This document shows positions 1-13,300 of a stretch of 64,000 nt of DNA, one piece after another. How positions within the stretch are numbered: position 1 is the first letter of the stretch; each line of letters starts with the position of its first letter. This stretch comes from Pseudeuparius sepicola (lineage: Eukaryota; Arthropoda; Insecta; Coleoptera; Anthribidae), in assembly GCA_963920635.1 (NCBI GenBank), contig OY987303.1, positions 13,308,175 through 13,372,174 of the forward strand. The letters run 5' to 3'. Under the pieces are notes generated by a model. The model was given only the letters and a program-made list of their open reading frames with translations, had not been told where the DNA came from and searched no databases. Both the position numbers and the translations under genes were made by a program.

Positions 1-1134
1 TCTAAAATGTGCAAAAATGTTCCTTTATTATTTATTATTTTATATACCTCTATGTAGTCACTTTAGATCGAGCTTTAGATTTAGTAATCTATATAAGATT
101 TACACAATGTGCTATGTTTTCAGTTATGTTTTCTTTATAGTATTTATACAAGGTGTCCCAGTTGTATATGTCATAAATAAAACTGTTACTTTGGAAGCCA
201 GAAGTTCAAGTTTATTTTACTAATTTGACACTTGTGACAATGTCAAGTGGTTGTCCAGTTTATACCTAAGTTCTAAAATCGACTTACCTAATATCTACAA
301 GTAAGATTTTAAAGTCTTTAATTTTTATTTGTTCGTTATTATTTTTTCTGTTATTAGTAAAAGTTGTTAGGAATTAAAAGTCATATACCTACCTTGTCAG
401 AAAATTCTATAGTAATAATATGCTACTAGCCTACTTTGATTATTTTCTCGTTGTACCATTTCGGAAAAAATTATCCATTGTCGAATACAAAATTTCAGTA
501 TAATTGGCCCATACATTGATTGATGCATTTTCGAAAGTCTAAATCCTTCAAAAAAATCATAGTAGGCTTGGAACTATTTTTAGGTATTTTAGGAAAAACG
601 TTTTGACCTAGGTACCAAAAAGATTGAAAAAGCTAAAAATGGGAAAGAATCCAAGTAAGCCTAGTATTATGAAATTTTGTGGCAAGGTTGTTTTTTTCTA
701 TGCGATTTACTTTTGTGTTTCACAAATCTCGTTATTACTAAGGAAGTAACTTTTAAGATTTTTGTCAAGAGTATAATTTAATTTTAATAATAATATTCAT
801 AATCTTTCGTTTATATCTGAAGATGGGGTACGTCTTAAACCCCAAAACTGGTAATATAATTTAACATTAAAAGCAAAATATTTGGGAAGGATAAGTCTGT
901 ATTTGTTGTTTTTCATCGGAATGTCTTAACTTTTAACATAATATATGAACTGAATCTGTAACAAGCATTTTAAAAAGCTATATGTATTTGTTGTTTTTCA
1001 TTCGAATATCTTAAATTTTAACATAATATATGAATAAGCAGCTTAGAAGCTGTGGATAAATAATTTGTTATGTGAAAATAAAGTGAAATTGCTTTGATGT
1101 TATTACTGTCATTAATATTGGATCTCTTTTCCAG
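1..1134. other. Intronic or upstream AT-rich sequence of the forkhead gene
   Basis: No coding signal or RNA gene was seen. Short open frames here have no recognisable composition. A near-repeat of about 40 bp (a TTTGTTGTTTTTCAT-type segment followed by a run to ACATAATATATGAA) occurs twice at about 900-950 and 985-1035. The stretch ends in a pyrimidine-rich tract and the acceptor CCAG at 1131-1134, so it is best read as intron of the forkhead gene whose first visible exon follows. Confidence 0.5.
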
Positions 1135-1365
1135 TACTAACCCGTAATAAGAGAATGTCGCCAGAAAGGCCCAACTCACCGCAAGATGAGATACCAGTGA
1201 CCCCGAAAATGTCTGCGCCCGGCAGTCCTGTGGCAGGAACCCCTCTGAGGGATGCGCAGAGCCCCATTTCTATGCTGCTGGCTGTTGCGCAAAGTCAGAA
1301 CACCAAAAGTGGGGATGACGATCTGACCAGCCTGTCATGGTTACATGAGAACGATGTTTTGAAAG
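1135..1365 (+). CDS. FOXN3 (CHES-1-like): FOXN3-like exon A (N-terminal)
   Basis: Acceptor CCAG at 1131-1134 and donor AAAG|GTACGT at 1365/1366. The first candidate start is the ATG at 1155, which gives a Pro/Ser-rich start and then the conserved [17 protein letters not shown] segment. The frame upstream of this ATG is open to the splice site, so translation may begin in an earlier exon outside the window. Ends in phase 1. Confidence 0.85.
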
Positions 1366-4300
1366 GTACGTAATTAGACACTAATGTCTGACACTATTAT
1401 TATTATATTATCTATTTGACAGTGCAATCTGGACCGACACTATATTAAAAACCCGAGCATGACGTCATATTTCATTGTTGTTAACGGACTGGGGTGGCGC
1501 CATTCGACGAAAAAAATGGCGACTTATTGTAGGTTATAGGGGGGTATTCTGTGGTTATTGGTATGTCAGAAACTGACGTTTAAAATGTCCCAAATTTTAA
1601 ATATCCAGCTTTATTACGATTTGCCTTTTTTTACGCTAACGAATTGTCTTTGCGTCCAGTACTCGTATTTAGAAGTTTTATCCTAATAACACAGCTTTTA
1701 TAGATAGATTTGTTTGTATAACATAAAATTTCCATGCACATGAAGAAAATGGTATGCACACTGCACAGACCATTAGGTGAATTGCAGAAGAATAAACACT
1801 ATTTTGGAATTATGGGATGATCTGATCAACCAGCTAAAGCAGCGAAAATTCTAGATATTATTTTGTCACGTATACAAGAATGAAAATAGAAAATTTTGTT
1901 TATAGCTCCAAAGCGAACCAATAGTCCTCCATATAAAGAAGAATCTAAAAAATCTAACTCGTTTTATGCTTACTTACACTTCAACTACTAGCCATGGACT
2001 TCATTTCAAACCAAAAGGTACCAAATACTCTTGCTTGCTTTTTAGACATGCTTTTCTTAAGAAAATGTATGGAAATATTCCATGTGAACTTGTCAAATTA
2101 TAGGGACATAACAAACAAATATTTTATTTTATTTTGGATATTAAATTCGTTGTAACAGACACATTTGCATGTTTTTATTTTATAAAAGATTCTGCAACAA
2201 TGGTGTTTTAACATTAAACCACCGTGTAAATTTGTTTCGTTGTGTGGCGCCAGTGGCGATCGCTTGAAACAGCGCTATGCACAGGTCTTTAATATAGTGT
2301 TGGTCCAGGTGCAATGTAAAAATGCCGGGGACAATAATCATATGTCTTTTTAATGACATTTTGCAAATTCAGTTTGATTATTTCGTTCATTTGTGCTGTA
2401 TTGTAGAATTTATAATCCATCGGGCCAAATATTTATATTAATAGAGAGGCAGAGTTACATAAAATAAAGGGTAAACAAACAATAACAATAAGCACAAATC
2501 CCAAATTACCTATTTGTCATAAGATAAGATTTAAAATTCGGCTTTCAGGTGCACATTTTTGTTTCATAACGATTGTTCCATAAAAATACGGAATGTTGCA
2601 GTAAAAGTATCACATATATTTTTTTCTACTCCTTTATGGATATTTGTCATTTTTCTTCATAGTCTACAGAATGAATAAGTAAACTGAATGGTTATAGTTT
2701 CATATCCATCCTAGCTGGGTTTTAAGATCAAAAAAATCAACCAAGCAGCATCAAGATTTCTCTGGCACATATTGACAATCCAGCTACCCTTGAATTGATT
2801 TTATACCAAAATGCCAATGTAATGTGTAATCCGTCAAATTGTGTTGACTGTTTATCCAAATATTCATTTAGAAGCTATTGCAAGTAGAAAAAATAGACTG
2901 CACAACTCGAGTGGTATCATCCTTGAACAATTATTGAGCACTCCGCCTCCGCCTACTTCATTGTGTTGTATCCTCGTCTTCATTCAATTTACACTCTAGT
3001 TGTACAAACTAGAATCGTTGACTGATATATTATTAAAGACTGCTCACGGCTGTCACGTCTGACACATTTTTTGCTCACCATGCGCTTTTCAGAGATAAAG
3101 TACAATGCAGAATACATTGTTAGCCATCAGAGCCATCTGTTTTCCAGGACATAATGCTATATAGCCATGAGAAGTCTTTATAAATACGTCAGTCAACGCT
3201 AGAATGATGTTGTCATACCTACTAGACTAAAATATGTTTACCTTGGGGTGTCTTACTGTCTTAAATTTGTACATTGTTTTCCAAAAGTGTATAATTACCA
3301 TATGATCACAATTTGACCGATTTCCTCTGATTACCATGAATTTTTTCCCTACAATCTTGGAAAAAAATGTATCTAAAAACAAGATTATTTGATTAAATTG
3401 TGCACATACCACATACCTACATATCTTTTTCTTATTTAATTTGTAGGTTTTAATCCTTGTGGTAAAGCCTATACAGGGTGATTAATTGGGAATGGGAAAT
3501 CCCGAAATCGGAGATAAAGGGGATCAAAATATGATAATTAAGGCTTTATGGAAATATGTTAGTTTATGAGAAACGGGATGTTGAAGTTATTTTTTTTAAA
3601 TGAAGAATTAGCTGAAGATGTCTCTCACTTACACTGTTTTTGGATCGTGCTTTTACTGGTTACTTTCTTGGGGTTATTTTTTTGGTCTTGCTGAATTATA
3701 ATTTTAGTGCATCTTTTCGTGCTGTAACAAAAAGGTGTTATGTTGTGTTATAACGATAAAATTCAATTGGGTGCACCCTTCATTTAGCGTCTTTTATGGC
3801 TCTTCAAAAAGTACAAACTAGCGTTGACTGAAGAGTCACTTAATGCTACTGGTTTAACTTGAAAAAAATAATAGTAACTTTTTAAAAATACTGCTTTATT
3901 ATTGCCACTAGTAGTAAAAATGCAAAGTGGAGAGACAAATTAAATTAACGTCAATTCTTTATTGGACACCTGCGAATATTGCTGTAACACTGAAAATTTT
4001 GAGAAAAGAAGTGAAGTAAAATAAGCTAACACAAGTTTCCACTTTGGAAAACATTTAGCAAGTAAAATGTCCAGACATAAGATTTACCTAAAGTGACTTA
4101 TCTTGGAAGATAATATCAATGTCCATTACCATTATAAAGTTATTAAAGACTCTTTTGCACTCATGGCATACTAATAGTTGTACAATTTGCTGAATAACAA
4201 ATTTGCGCACAAAAAACATTTGAAAATAGGGTAAAAGGTATTTTTATCGAGTAATGGACTTTTGTCAGTAAAAAATAGTTATCCATGGAGCCTGAGCTCT

Positions 4301-7300
4301 GAGATTTAAATGTATAATAATAGATATCACCAAGAATGATACATGTGGGTAATGTAATTTCCATTGTCGAACATTGTGATGCTGGTTTCATTGTTCATGA
4401 TATCCACTTTATTTTCAGGGGTAATATAACAAGTGGTGTGCCTAATTATCGATAATACCTTGCGTTAATTTTACGAATTATAATCCCAAAGCTGAAAATA
4501 CCACTACTGCGCACCAGGAGTGGCATTTTCTTACCATTGGGATTATAATGAGTGATAAATTAACGAAAGGTACCTATTATCTAATATTAGGCATACCACG
4601 AGTTGTATTTAAAAAGAGAATTTAACAACTAATAGTTTAATAATTATTCAGTGTGTATGTAGCCATAATTTATCAACCCAACTTCTTAGGAATAAATTAA
4701 CTACACGAATTATAAACATTTCCCCTCTTCGAAAATGTAATTTAAAAAATAAAAATAAAAATAAAAAATGCAGCCACAACCAGGATTTGAACCATGGACC
4801 TCTCGCACGCAAAGCGAGAATCATGCCCTTAGACCATTGATGTCACATTAATATTTTACTTCACAAGCAGTATATAAATTTAATTACCATGCTTAAAAGT
4901 TGGAGTCCATTTGACAGCTGTCATTTCGGTGGAGCTTTCGGTTCTGAATATGTTTTTTGTGCTAATAGATATTTATATTATTTAAAGATTGATGTGTTAA
5001 CTCAAAACATATCTTCTAGTCCTATATTAAATTTGGTAACGTGAAGAAGTTCTCTGGTCATCAGTTTTAGCTGCCACAATATTGGTTTAGCGTAATTAGG
5101 ACGTAACTAAGATGGTATGATTTCAGCGAAAATACCACTAGTGGTATTATCGCTGAAATCATCACCTGATTGGATAATATTCTAAAAATTATGTCATTTC
5201 ATTGGTTCATATTGGCAAGCGTTGAATTCTCAGTTAAAAGTTGTTTAAACTCAGTTTTTAATATTTAATTGGACATAGTGTTTGTAGAAAAAAACAGATT
5301 TTTATAATATTATGATTATGTGTAAAGGGCGGAATATATGCATTTAATTTCAATCGAAATATGCATCATTTTTATTTAAAATATGCAACAATATGCATTT
5401 ATTTGGCCAAATATGCAATAATATGCATTTATATTACATGTACAAATACCTTAAAAAACACCAAAACTGATTTTAGAGAAAGGGTTTATTTTAAGAAAAA
5501 TGAAAGGAAAACGAATACATGAAATACCTGGTAAAATACCTATATTAAAGCAGAATTATAAAAACATTTAAATTTGGAATTGTATAGTAGGGATTTATGA
5601 TTAACTACTTTTCAAAAATCTTTGCCTTCTGTTGGTAAAAATATGTTTATATATAGAAAAGCTTCTCTCAACATCTGCCGATGTAATAGGACAATATTTT
5701 AATTTTGGTAGTAAGGTACAAGTCCAAGGTGCAACTTCGTTGAATGATTTACCATCAAAAATACTCTTTACTGCCATTAAAGATTTGAACCCTTCATTCT
5801 ATTCTACAGTAGAGCATCTAATTTTTTTCTAACTTTAATACCTACATCACCGTGAACCTTTCTACATTTAGTGGAAAATGTTTGAACAAAATCAACCGAT
5901 TCGCTTAAACCTAAATTTCTACTTTCTAATGAAAGAATTATATCTGGTATAGAACTAAAATTAACTTTAATAAAAACAAGTTGGTTAGCTACATCTGCAT
6001 TTTTCAGGATTTCTTGACAATGCACTACACACTGCGAGTTGTCTCTGGGCTCTCATAATCTTGGTTATATCTTATATCTATAAATAAGTATAGGAAAAAC
6101 ATGCAAATATGCACAAAAATATAGTTTTTCCAGAAATATGCAATGTTTTACGAAATTGAATAAAATATGCAAAAAATGCATATGCATATGCATAAATTCC
6201 GCCCTTTCATTATGTGTATCTAAAGAAAGATCTTTTTGGTTGATTTTTTACTCTTTTTGAGAAATCTCAACATTTTGTTTACAAATCTTTAGAAGCTTGT
6301 TCTTGTTATACAATACATATAAACACAATTTTACTATTTAATGCTTTTAATACAAAAAACAACAATTGCAGTGTTACAAAGAAATAGCTAAGGATTATTT
6401 CTCTGAGAGCAGAGCCTATGAATCTTGAAGCAAAAAAAGCAATTTCCTTTCTAAAATTTTGTTTGCACTTCACTGCCAACTTTTGACAATTCCCATCAAC
6501 TCTCCGTGCCCTTTCCAGGCATGAACATAAACCCTTCCCCATCGGGCAGCACAAGCTCGTCGCCAGCGAAAAATGGGCACGGCTTCCTGCAGGACCAGTC
6601 TCCGACCAGCGACTACCAAGACGAATCCTCGGCGTCGGCCACGGACTCGCCGAACGGCAGCGTAAACTCGCCGTCCCCCTCGGCCCCCTCCCCCTACTCC
6701 GGCATAGCGCAGTACCAGGCAGGCACCCAGAGGGTGCGGCACCCCCACAACATACCGTACGATCCGCTGGTCCACACGAACAACAAGCCGCCGTACTCGT
6801 TTTCGTGTCTGATCTTCATGGCGATCGAGGATTCCAAGCAGAAGGCGTTGCCGGTGAAGGAGATATACGCGTGGATCTTGGAGCACTTTCCCTACTTCAA
6901 GAACGCGCCGACCGGGTGGAAGAACAGCGTGCGGCATAACCTGTCGTTGAACAAGTGCTTCCAGAAGGTCGAGAAGGCACCGGTGAGTTTCTTTGGTGGC
7001 GAAATGTGCTTGTTGTTTACATAGGCGGTTCTAGGTGGGGGCCTCAGAGAAATAAGCAAGGATAGAGGGAGTAAGAACAAAAAGTAAACAAAGCCAACAT
7101 ATTTTTGAGTGATGCCACGTATTCCATTGTTTACAGCATTTCATTTCAAAATAGAAGGGTTTAATAATGGGATTCAATGAAGGCACACCTCCCATAACGC
7201 TAAATTAACAAATGTAGTTATTAATTTCTTGTATGTAACAATTTTAAACTAAAACTAAATAGCTCTCTAATTATAGTATCTAAATTATCAATTTAATAAA

Positions 7301-10300
7301 ATCGTCACAGATACCTCAAACCGCCCGACATGGCAACGCTGCTGGTGATGCCGCGCATGCCGCGGGCGCCGCGTCCGTTAACTCAGCGGTATTTGTTTTG
7401 TGTATGCCCAGCATGTTCAAGTTTTCCGATTGTTTACGTATGCATTTTTCCCGTTTTTAATTGTTTTTCTGTTAATTTATAGGCTATTTATTAGGATTTA
7501 GGATATAGTGACTGATTTTGTATACAATGGGACGCAGAAAGTGGGTGGTATGTGGCTAAATTGATATTTCTCAGGATATAACCTATCTCAGGTAAACGTT
7601 GTACACAGGGGCCTAATGTTTGTTTACTTCGGTAAATTTGCATAAGATGTTGGTTGACTACAAACGTATGTATTTTGAAGCTGTTGCTCCCTCTATCCTT
7701 GGTTATTTCTCTGAGGTGTGGGCTTTGGGGGGGGGGGGCTAAGCCCCTCAAATCTTGAAATAGCCCCCCCCCCAAATTTATTTTTCGCTACCAAACCGCT
7801 ATAGTATTTTTAAAGTCACTTGAAACAGCATAAAAACTCTAATTGCATAAAAAAACTCAATATAGGACATAAGCGTCACGCAGTTTTTTAAAGATATACA
7901 TATTCTAACAGCAACATAATATTTCACTTTTAAGGGTTTTTTAAGGTTGTCGTCAAACACAACGTAAAGGTTAATGCACCATACAATATTGTCAAAAGGT
8001 CTCTAAAAAGCCACATCGATTACAACTATTTACGCAAGTATATCCTAAAATCTGTGAAATTATCGCACGCCTATATTCACCGCATTTCGCTGTAGTGTGG
8101 CCGGCCGTCGAACAGTGTAGCCCATGCAAGTATTGGTGATATATTATATTAGGCAAGCATGCAGTCAGTTGTTTTTACTACAATATCTATCGTCTCTGTC
8201 TCCTTCATCTCCTTTTACTTATTATACCAGGTGCGGTCTAATATGGTTAAAAAAGTGTTTTGACTCGTATTTCATTGCAGGAAGAGCCTGTTCTCGAGTT
8301 ACCCTGGTAAAATATAAATGAACTCACTTGGAACACAGTGATATACAAGGCGCGATCTATTTCATAGCTTTTACCACGTTCTGCTACTGGTAAAAATACC
8401 AGACTTATCAGCCGAAATCACCCGTATAAAATTCACAGGTTTTTATGCTGTTCCAAGTGACTTTAGAAATACTATACCTACTGACACAACTAAGAACGAT
8501 TATTATTTTTAATTTAGTGGGGATTTTAACTCAGTTCATTGGTAGAGCATTGGACTGGTAACAGCGGTTGGAGCTCCCACTGGTGTCAAACATTTTTAAC
8601 ATTAATATTTTTTTTTCATAAAAAAAAACTTATTATTTTTGCACCTTTTTTTGTTAAATTACTAAAAGTAGGTAGGAAGTATTTTTTTATGAATCAGTAT
8701 TAGGGATTTTATAGTAAGTACCTATGTAATATGTAAGTATATTTTGTTATGTGAAACAATCCAGTTACTTGTTAACAAAATTTCTCTTTTATACTAATCA
8801 CAAATATGGTCACCTTAGCTCTATGCCAGGGGCCAAGGCCCAGGGGCTTAAGCCCCCCCAAAACAAAAGGTCTAGAACCGCCTATGGTTGTTTAGGTGTT
8901 TGAAATATTGTAATTTTTGTTAGTTTTTGTCAGAGTTAAACAGTAGTGCATGACTACAAAACCAACAAGAGTATTTTATTACTAGTGGAGATGTCTTATA
9001 GAAAAAAGAAAAAGTTTTACAAAAAGTTATTTAAAAACTCTTTAGAAACAAATGTTTCACTTAGCAATTTTCTAGGAGCCTAAGTGCAAATTTCCCGTGT
9101 AATTATTCTGTTATTAGAGTATTAACTAGAGAATATTTACTGAACATTTGAAGTGGCTCACTCAAAATGTCTTGGATATACAGGGTGTTCGGATTTGATC
9201 CGGAACACCCTTGGAAAATAGCTGCCGATTTTGATGATTTGTGTGTGTGTTTGCAGTGGCGCACCCAGAAAATATGATTGGAGGGGGCCCAACTTGAAAA
9301 GTTTGACATATTGCATACAAAATATTTTATAATTAAAAGAAATTTCCAGGCCAGGTCTCGGATTGGGAAAATAATTGCCGATAGTCGCACAGAGGATACC
9401 ACCCTCGAGAATTTTTTAAAATATGAGAAGTCTGGGGGCGAGGCCCCCTGGCCCCCCTGAGTGCGCCACTGTGTGTGTGTGTGTACGACGTATCCTTGCA
9501 CACTTGTGGGACATACCGTCATTACACGGCCTGCTATGATTTTTGTTCGATGTGATTTTTTGAAAATGCTATTAGGGATTTTTTTATCGGAAAGCTGGCA
9601 ACGTATTCGTGAAATATTCTTAGCAAAAACTACACATGCTGGAAATTTTTCTTAATAAATTGTCCTATTTATTTTTAGATTCTTGATCTTTTTGGGCAAA
9701 ATAGCGCTTTCAAAAAATGTATTAACAAGATTTATGGCACTTGTCATTTTACCTCTGATAAATTAGACTTCAAGCTCACTTTCAAGCAAAAACTATTGGC
9801 CAAGTCAAAATTTACCTGAAAAAAATTAAAATTCCAAAATTTCCGTTAATATCAGGAAAACATGTGGCAACGCTTATTTATTTAATACATACACAACCTA
9901 CAGCCGAAGCCATTTACAGGGTAGGAATACATGAATATAATATACAACAAATATACAATAGACGAGAGATCCTTAAAGGCGCACAACACATGACAAAAGA
10001 AAGTTAAACAAGGTTTAGGTTCATGAGTTCATTCCAGCAGTTTTAAAGTAGGAAAAAATCTCATTCTTAGTGCAATTAAAAATGTCCAACAGTGTATCGA
10101 CATCATTACTAGTGTGGCAAAGAAAATTCAATGGGGAATATTTGAGTAAATCAATACGTGGTCGCCGAGGGTAAAAGGTCGAGCTCGTTCTAGCTTCAAG
10201 TCTGGGCACCGAGATATTGAGTTTCACTAATAACTCAGGAAAATCAATCACATTGTTGAACATGCCGTGGAGAAACACCAGCGCGTATTGCCTGCCAACC

Positions 10301-13300
10301 CTTATCATAATCCCACCACAGAATGAAGTAGAATTTTGTGCGCATACGCATATAGTAACTATTCCATGTCTTCTTGGAAATACCCTTGTATGGGCCAGAA
10401 CAGTGACATCACTGTTAGTTACTAAAATTTAAATTTCTATTTTCATTTTTGGGTTAAGGCCCAAAAAAAAATGAATAACTGCAGCTTCAAATACCTAAGT
10501 ATAAAACATATACCTACACTACAGTTATATTTTTGATTAAAGAATAGTAGATTCTGTAATGAGGTTAGAATGAAAAAATTCAATACGAATTTTTTCATTC
10601 TAACCGTGTAACAGACTGTATTTTCTCCACAACCAGAAAGTCAAAAAACAATTAAATTAAATTTGGACAAAACAAGTTATAGTATTTTATTTATAGTATT
10701 TGTACAATTATTGAAATTGAAAACTGGTGCATTGGAAATATTTTCCAGAATTTTTTCAACACAGATTGGTTTGTAGATGCGGAGTTAACAGACGTATAGC
10801 AAGACGAATTGGAAGATGAAGGGGCAGTTACTGACAATCCAGTAATTGACGAGACTAATTGATTTGCTACATTTATTCGATTTTGTAGAGAATTTTCTAT
10901 ATATCCTTCTGCTACTTGAGAAGACTTCCAGCCCCCATGTCTTTTTAATGTTGTAATATTCGCACCTGCGTTTACCAACGTAGTCGCTGACGTAAACAGT
11001 GGCCACTATATTCTTGTGGGTTTTCTAGATTCAGGAACGTGGCAATTTGTTTAGGTGTGTACATTTATTTTTTTTGGAAATTAATAAAAAAAAGTATCAG
11101 ACGGAACAAGAGAAGGTCTTAGTGCCCAGTATTTCTTTACAATATTATAATAAAAATCTCCCGTGATTGTAAATTCTCTTGGTTTTTTTAGTTTTCGTAT
11201 TAGGAACTGCAATTAGTATTGTGGAACCTAAATCTTTAATGTCAGAAACTTTCATGTTGTTAAGTTCATTCTTACGACAAGCCCCAAAAACACCAATTAC
11301 AAGGGCGACCTAAAATAACTAAATTTTGTTAAGTTATTTGAGAGATAATTTTTTTCCACAGAGTCGAGGGGTTTTTTTTAAGAAATGACCAAAAAATGTA
11401 ATTAAAACATTTTCAGGAAATGAGGTCGTTTTCTTTTCTTGTTGCCACTCCCTTAATAACTCATAATATTTTTCATATTCATGTTTCGATTTTTGCAGCA
11501 GCAGGTTCTCACTTGTATTATTTGCACAATTTGTAATTTCAGGTGGAGTATTATCAAATTCCATATCAAAATCACTCGATTTTTCACTCATTTTATTTAA
11601 CTTAAAACACGTTCGAAAATACTTATTATGACGCGCACCCCCACGCCGCTATTGTTGACAGCGAGGTTGACAGTCTTGAAATCCATGGCACTCTATGCTG
11701 TGTTTAGTTCGATTAGCGTATATTCATTCATTGTCTTGTTATGGAATGAAAATATTAAAATATATAAAATAATGCAATGATTTATTATTATTAGTACGAA
11801 ATATTAGTATCCCTATTATAATATTGTTTATTTATATGCAATAGACTACAAAAATTATATTAAGATCCTGGAAATACATGCAAAACACTCGAGAAGCAAG
11901 TATTTAAGAATAAATCATCTCGCTCCAGAGTGAGAATTTTTAATTCCTATTATTAAAAATGATTTTAGAATACTTACATTCACGAATGGTCGTGGAGAAA
12001 CAATTTTTATTTCGAAAATTTGACAATTTTGTAACTAAAGAAAAGGAATGTTAATTTTTTCTTTCTTAATAGATTCTGGTGTTTGAGAAACTTTTATTTG
12101 GAAATCTCTAACAAATAAAATCGTACCTTTGCCTAAACGATACAATCAATCAATCACTTTGTACTAGAATGTGTCCCGCCATTCATGTTACTCATTCAGA
12201 TCCTCCTTTATAGAACCTTGGCAAAGGCTCGCTGTGGACGGTCGACCCCCACTACAAGCCTAACCTCATTCAAGCGTTGAACCGCTCCCCGTTCCACCCA
12301 AGTCCCGGTTCTATCGTCGATCCTACCCTGTACTACGCTAAGGCTCAACAAAGTTCGACACCCGCCGATGCGAAATCCTCGCATCGCATCCCGACTCTGC
12401 CGAACCCAGAACTCTTCCCTTATCTAAGTAAAAAGCTGGCGGCAACGGAGATGTATGGAAACGGACAGCATCAGAATGTCAAAATTGAGAGTAAGGAGAG
12501 TTTGGACGCTGTCGACGCGGCGGCCGTGATGTTGAGCTTGAAAAACGCGACGAGGCTGAACGGGAGCATCAAAAAGGAGAAGAATAATCTGTACCAGGTT
12601 ATTACGACGTCGCCTAGTCAGGATCACACGTATAGTGCGGCCGACAGTACCGAAAATGGTGACGAGGCATTTGAGAGCGATGAAGATAGGTAAGAAGTTG
12701 AAGTTATTTAGTTTGATGAGTTTGAAGAATAGATGTCCATATCAATTTATGTAAATGTGCAGATGAGTACATAAACCAAAATTGAATATGATATATATAC
12801 ACTGTGTCCCGGATAAGAATGAACAGCATGGGGATATTGCAAACGGTGAGAGATACGGCAATGGATAAATGGGGAAAAAGTTGCGCAATTTTGAGGTCAA
12901 TAAAATGGCACAAACAGATTTCTAATATCTTTTTCGTTTTTGAGTTATTTTGAAAAAAGTAAAATTTTGCGTTTTCGATTTTTTTTTTTCTGAAGTGGTT
13001 ATCACAGATAGATAAAAAAGAAGAACACTTTCTTATGGCACTTTTTAACGGGCTTTAAGATGGCGTTTTTAGATTTGTTCTACAACGTTTCGTTTTTAAG
13101 AAACCATCTTCAACTTTATTTTTTTAAATACGGACCTGGATTTTTTTTTTCAGATTTTGAAAGCACTTTTCATTGCAAATACAATGATGTATGACACAAA
13201 ATATTTTTAAAATGTTTTGAGACAATTATACTGAAAATTCCTTTTTTCTTTTCATTTTTTTCTAATGTGGCCCTGTATTTAATAATAAGAAGTCTAAATA

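Larger units (their letters stand above)
7020..8886. mobile_element. hAT-like non-autonomous element in FOXN3 intron
   Basis: The ends CATAGGCGGTTCTAG and CTAGAACCGCCTATG are perfect inverted repeats, flanked by the 8-bp duplication GTTGTTTA (7012-7019 and 8887-8894), which is hAT-like. The interior has C/G homopolymer tracts and nested palindromes, and no transposase was recognised. The 5' end lies 37 bp past the splice donor of the forkhead exon. Confidence 0.85.

Noticed and set aside
4735..4850. A functional tRNA gene
   Set aside because: The body resembles tRNA-Pro but the acceptor stem does not pair, the anticodon position is altered, and a SINE-like A/T tail follows.
6470..6937. 155-codon minus-strand frame over the forkhead exon
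   Set aside because: Arg/Val/Gly-rich shadow of the forkhead coding exon, which has clear family motifs on the plus strand.
9103..9522. 139-codon minus-strand frame across the CAGTGGCG MITE
   Set aside because: It spans the MITE, its microsatellite flank and the minimal hairpin, with no domain-like content.
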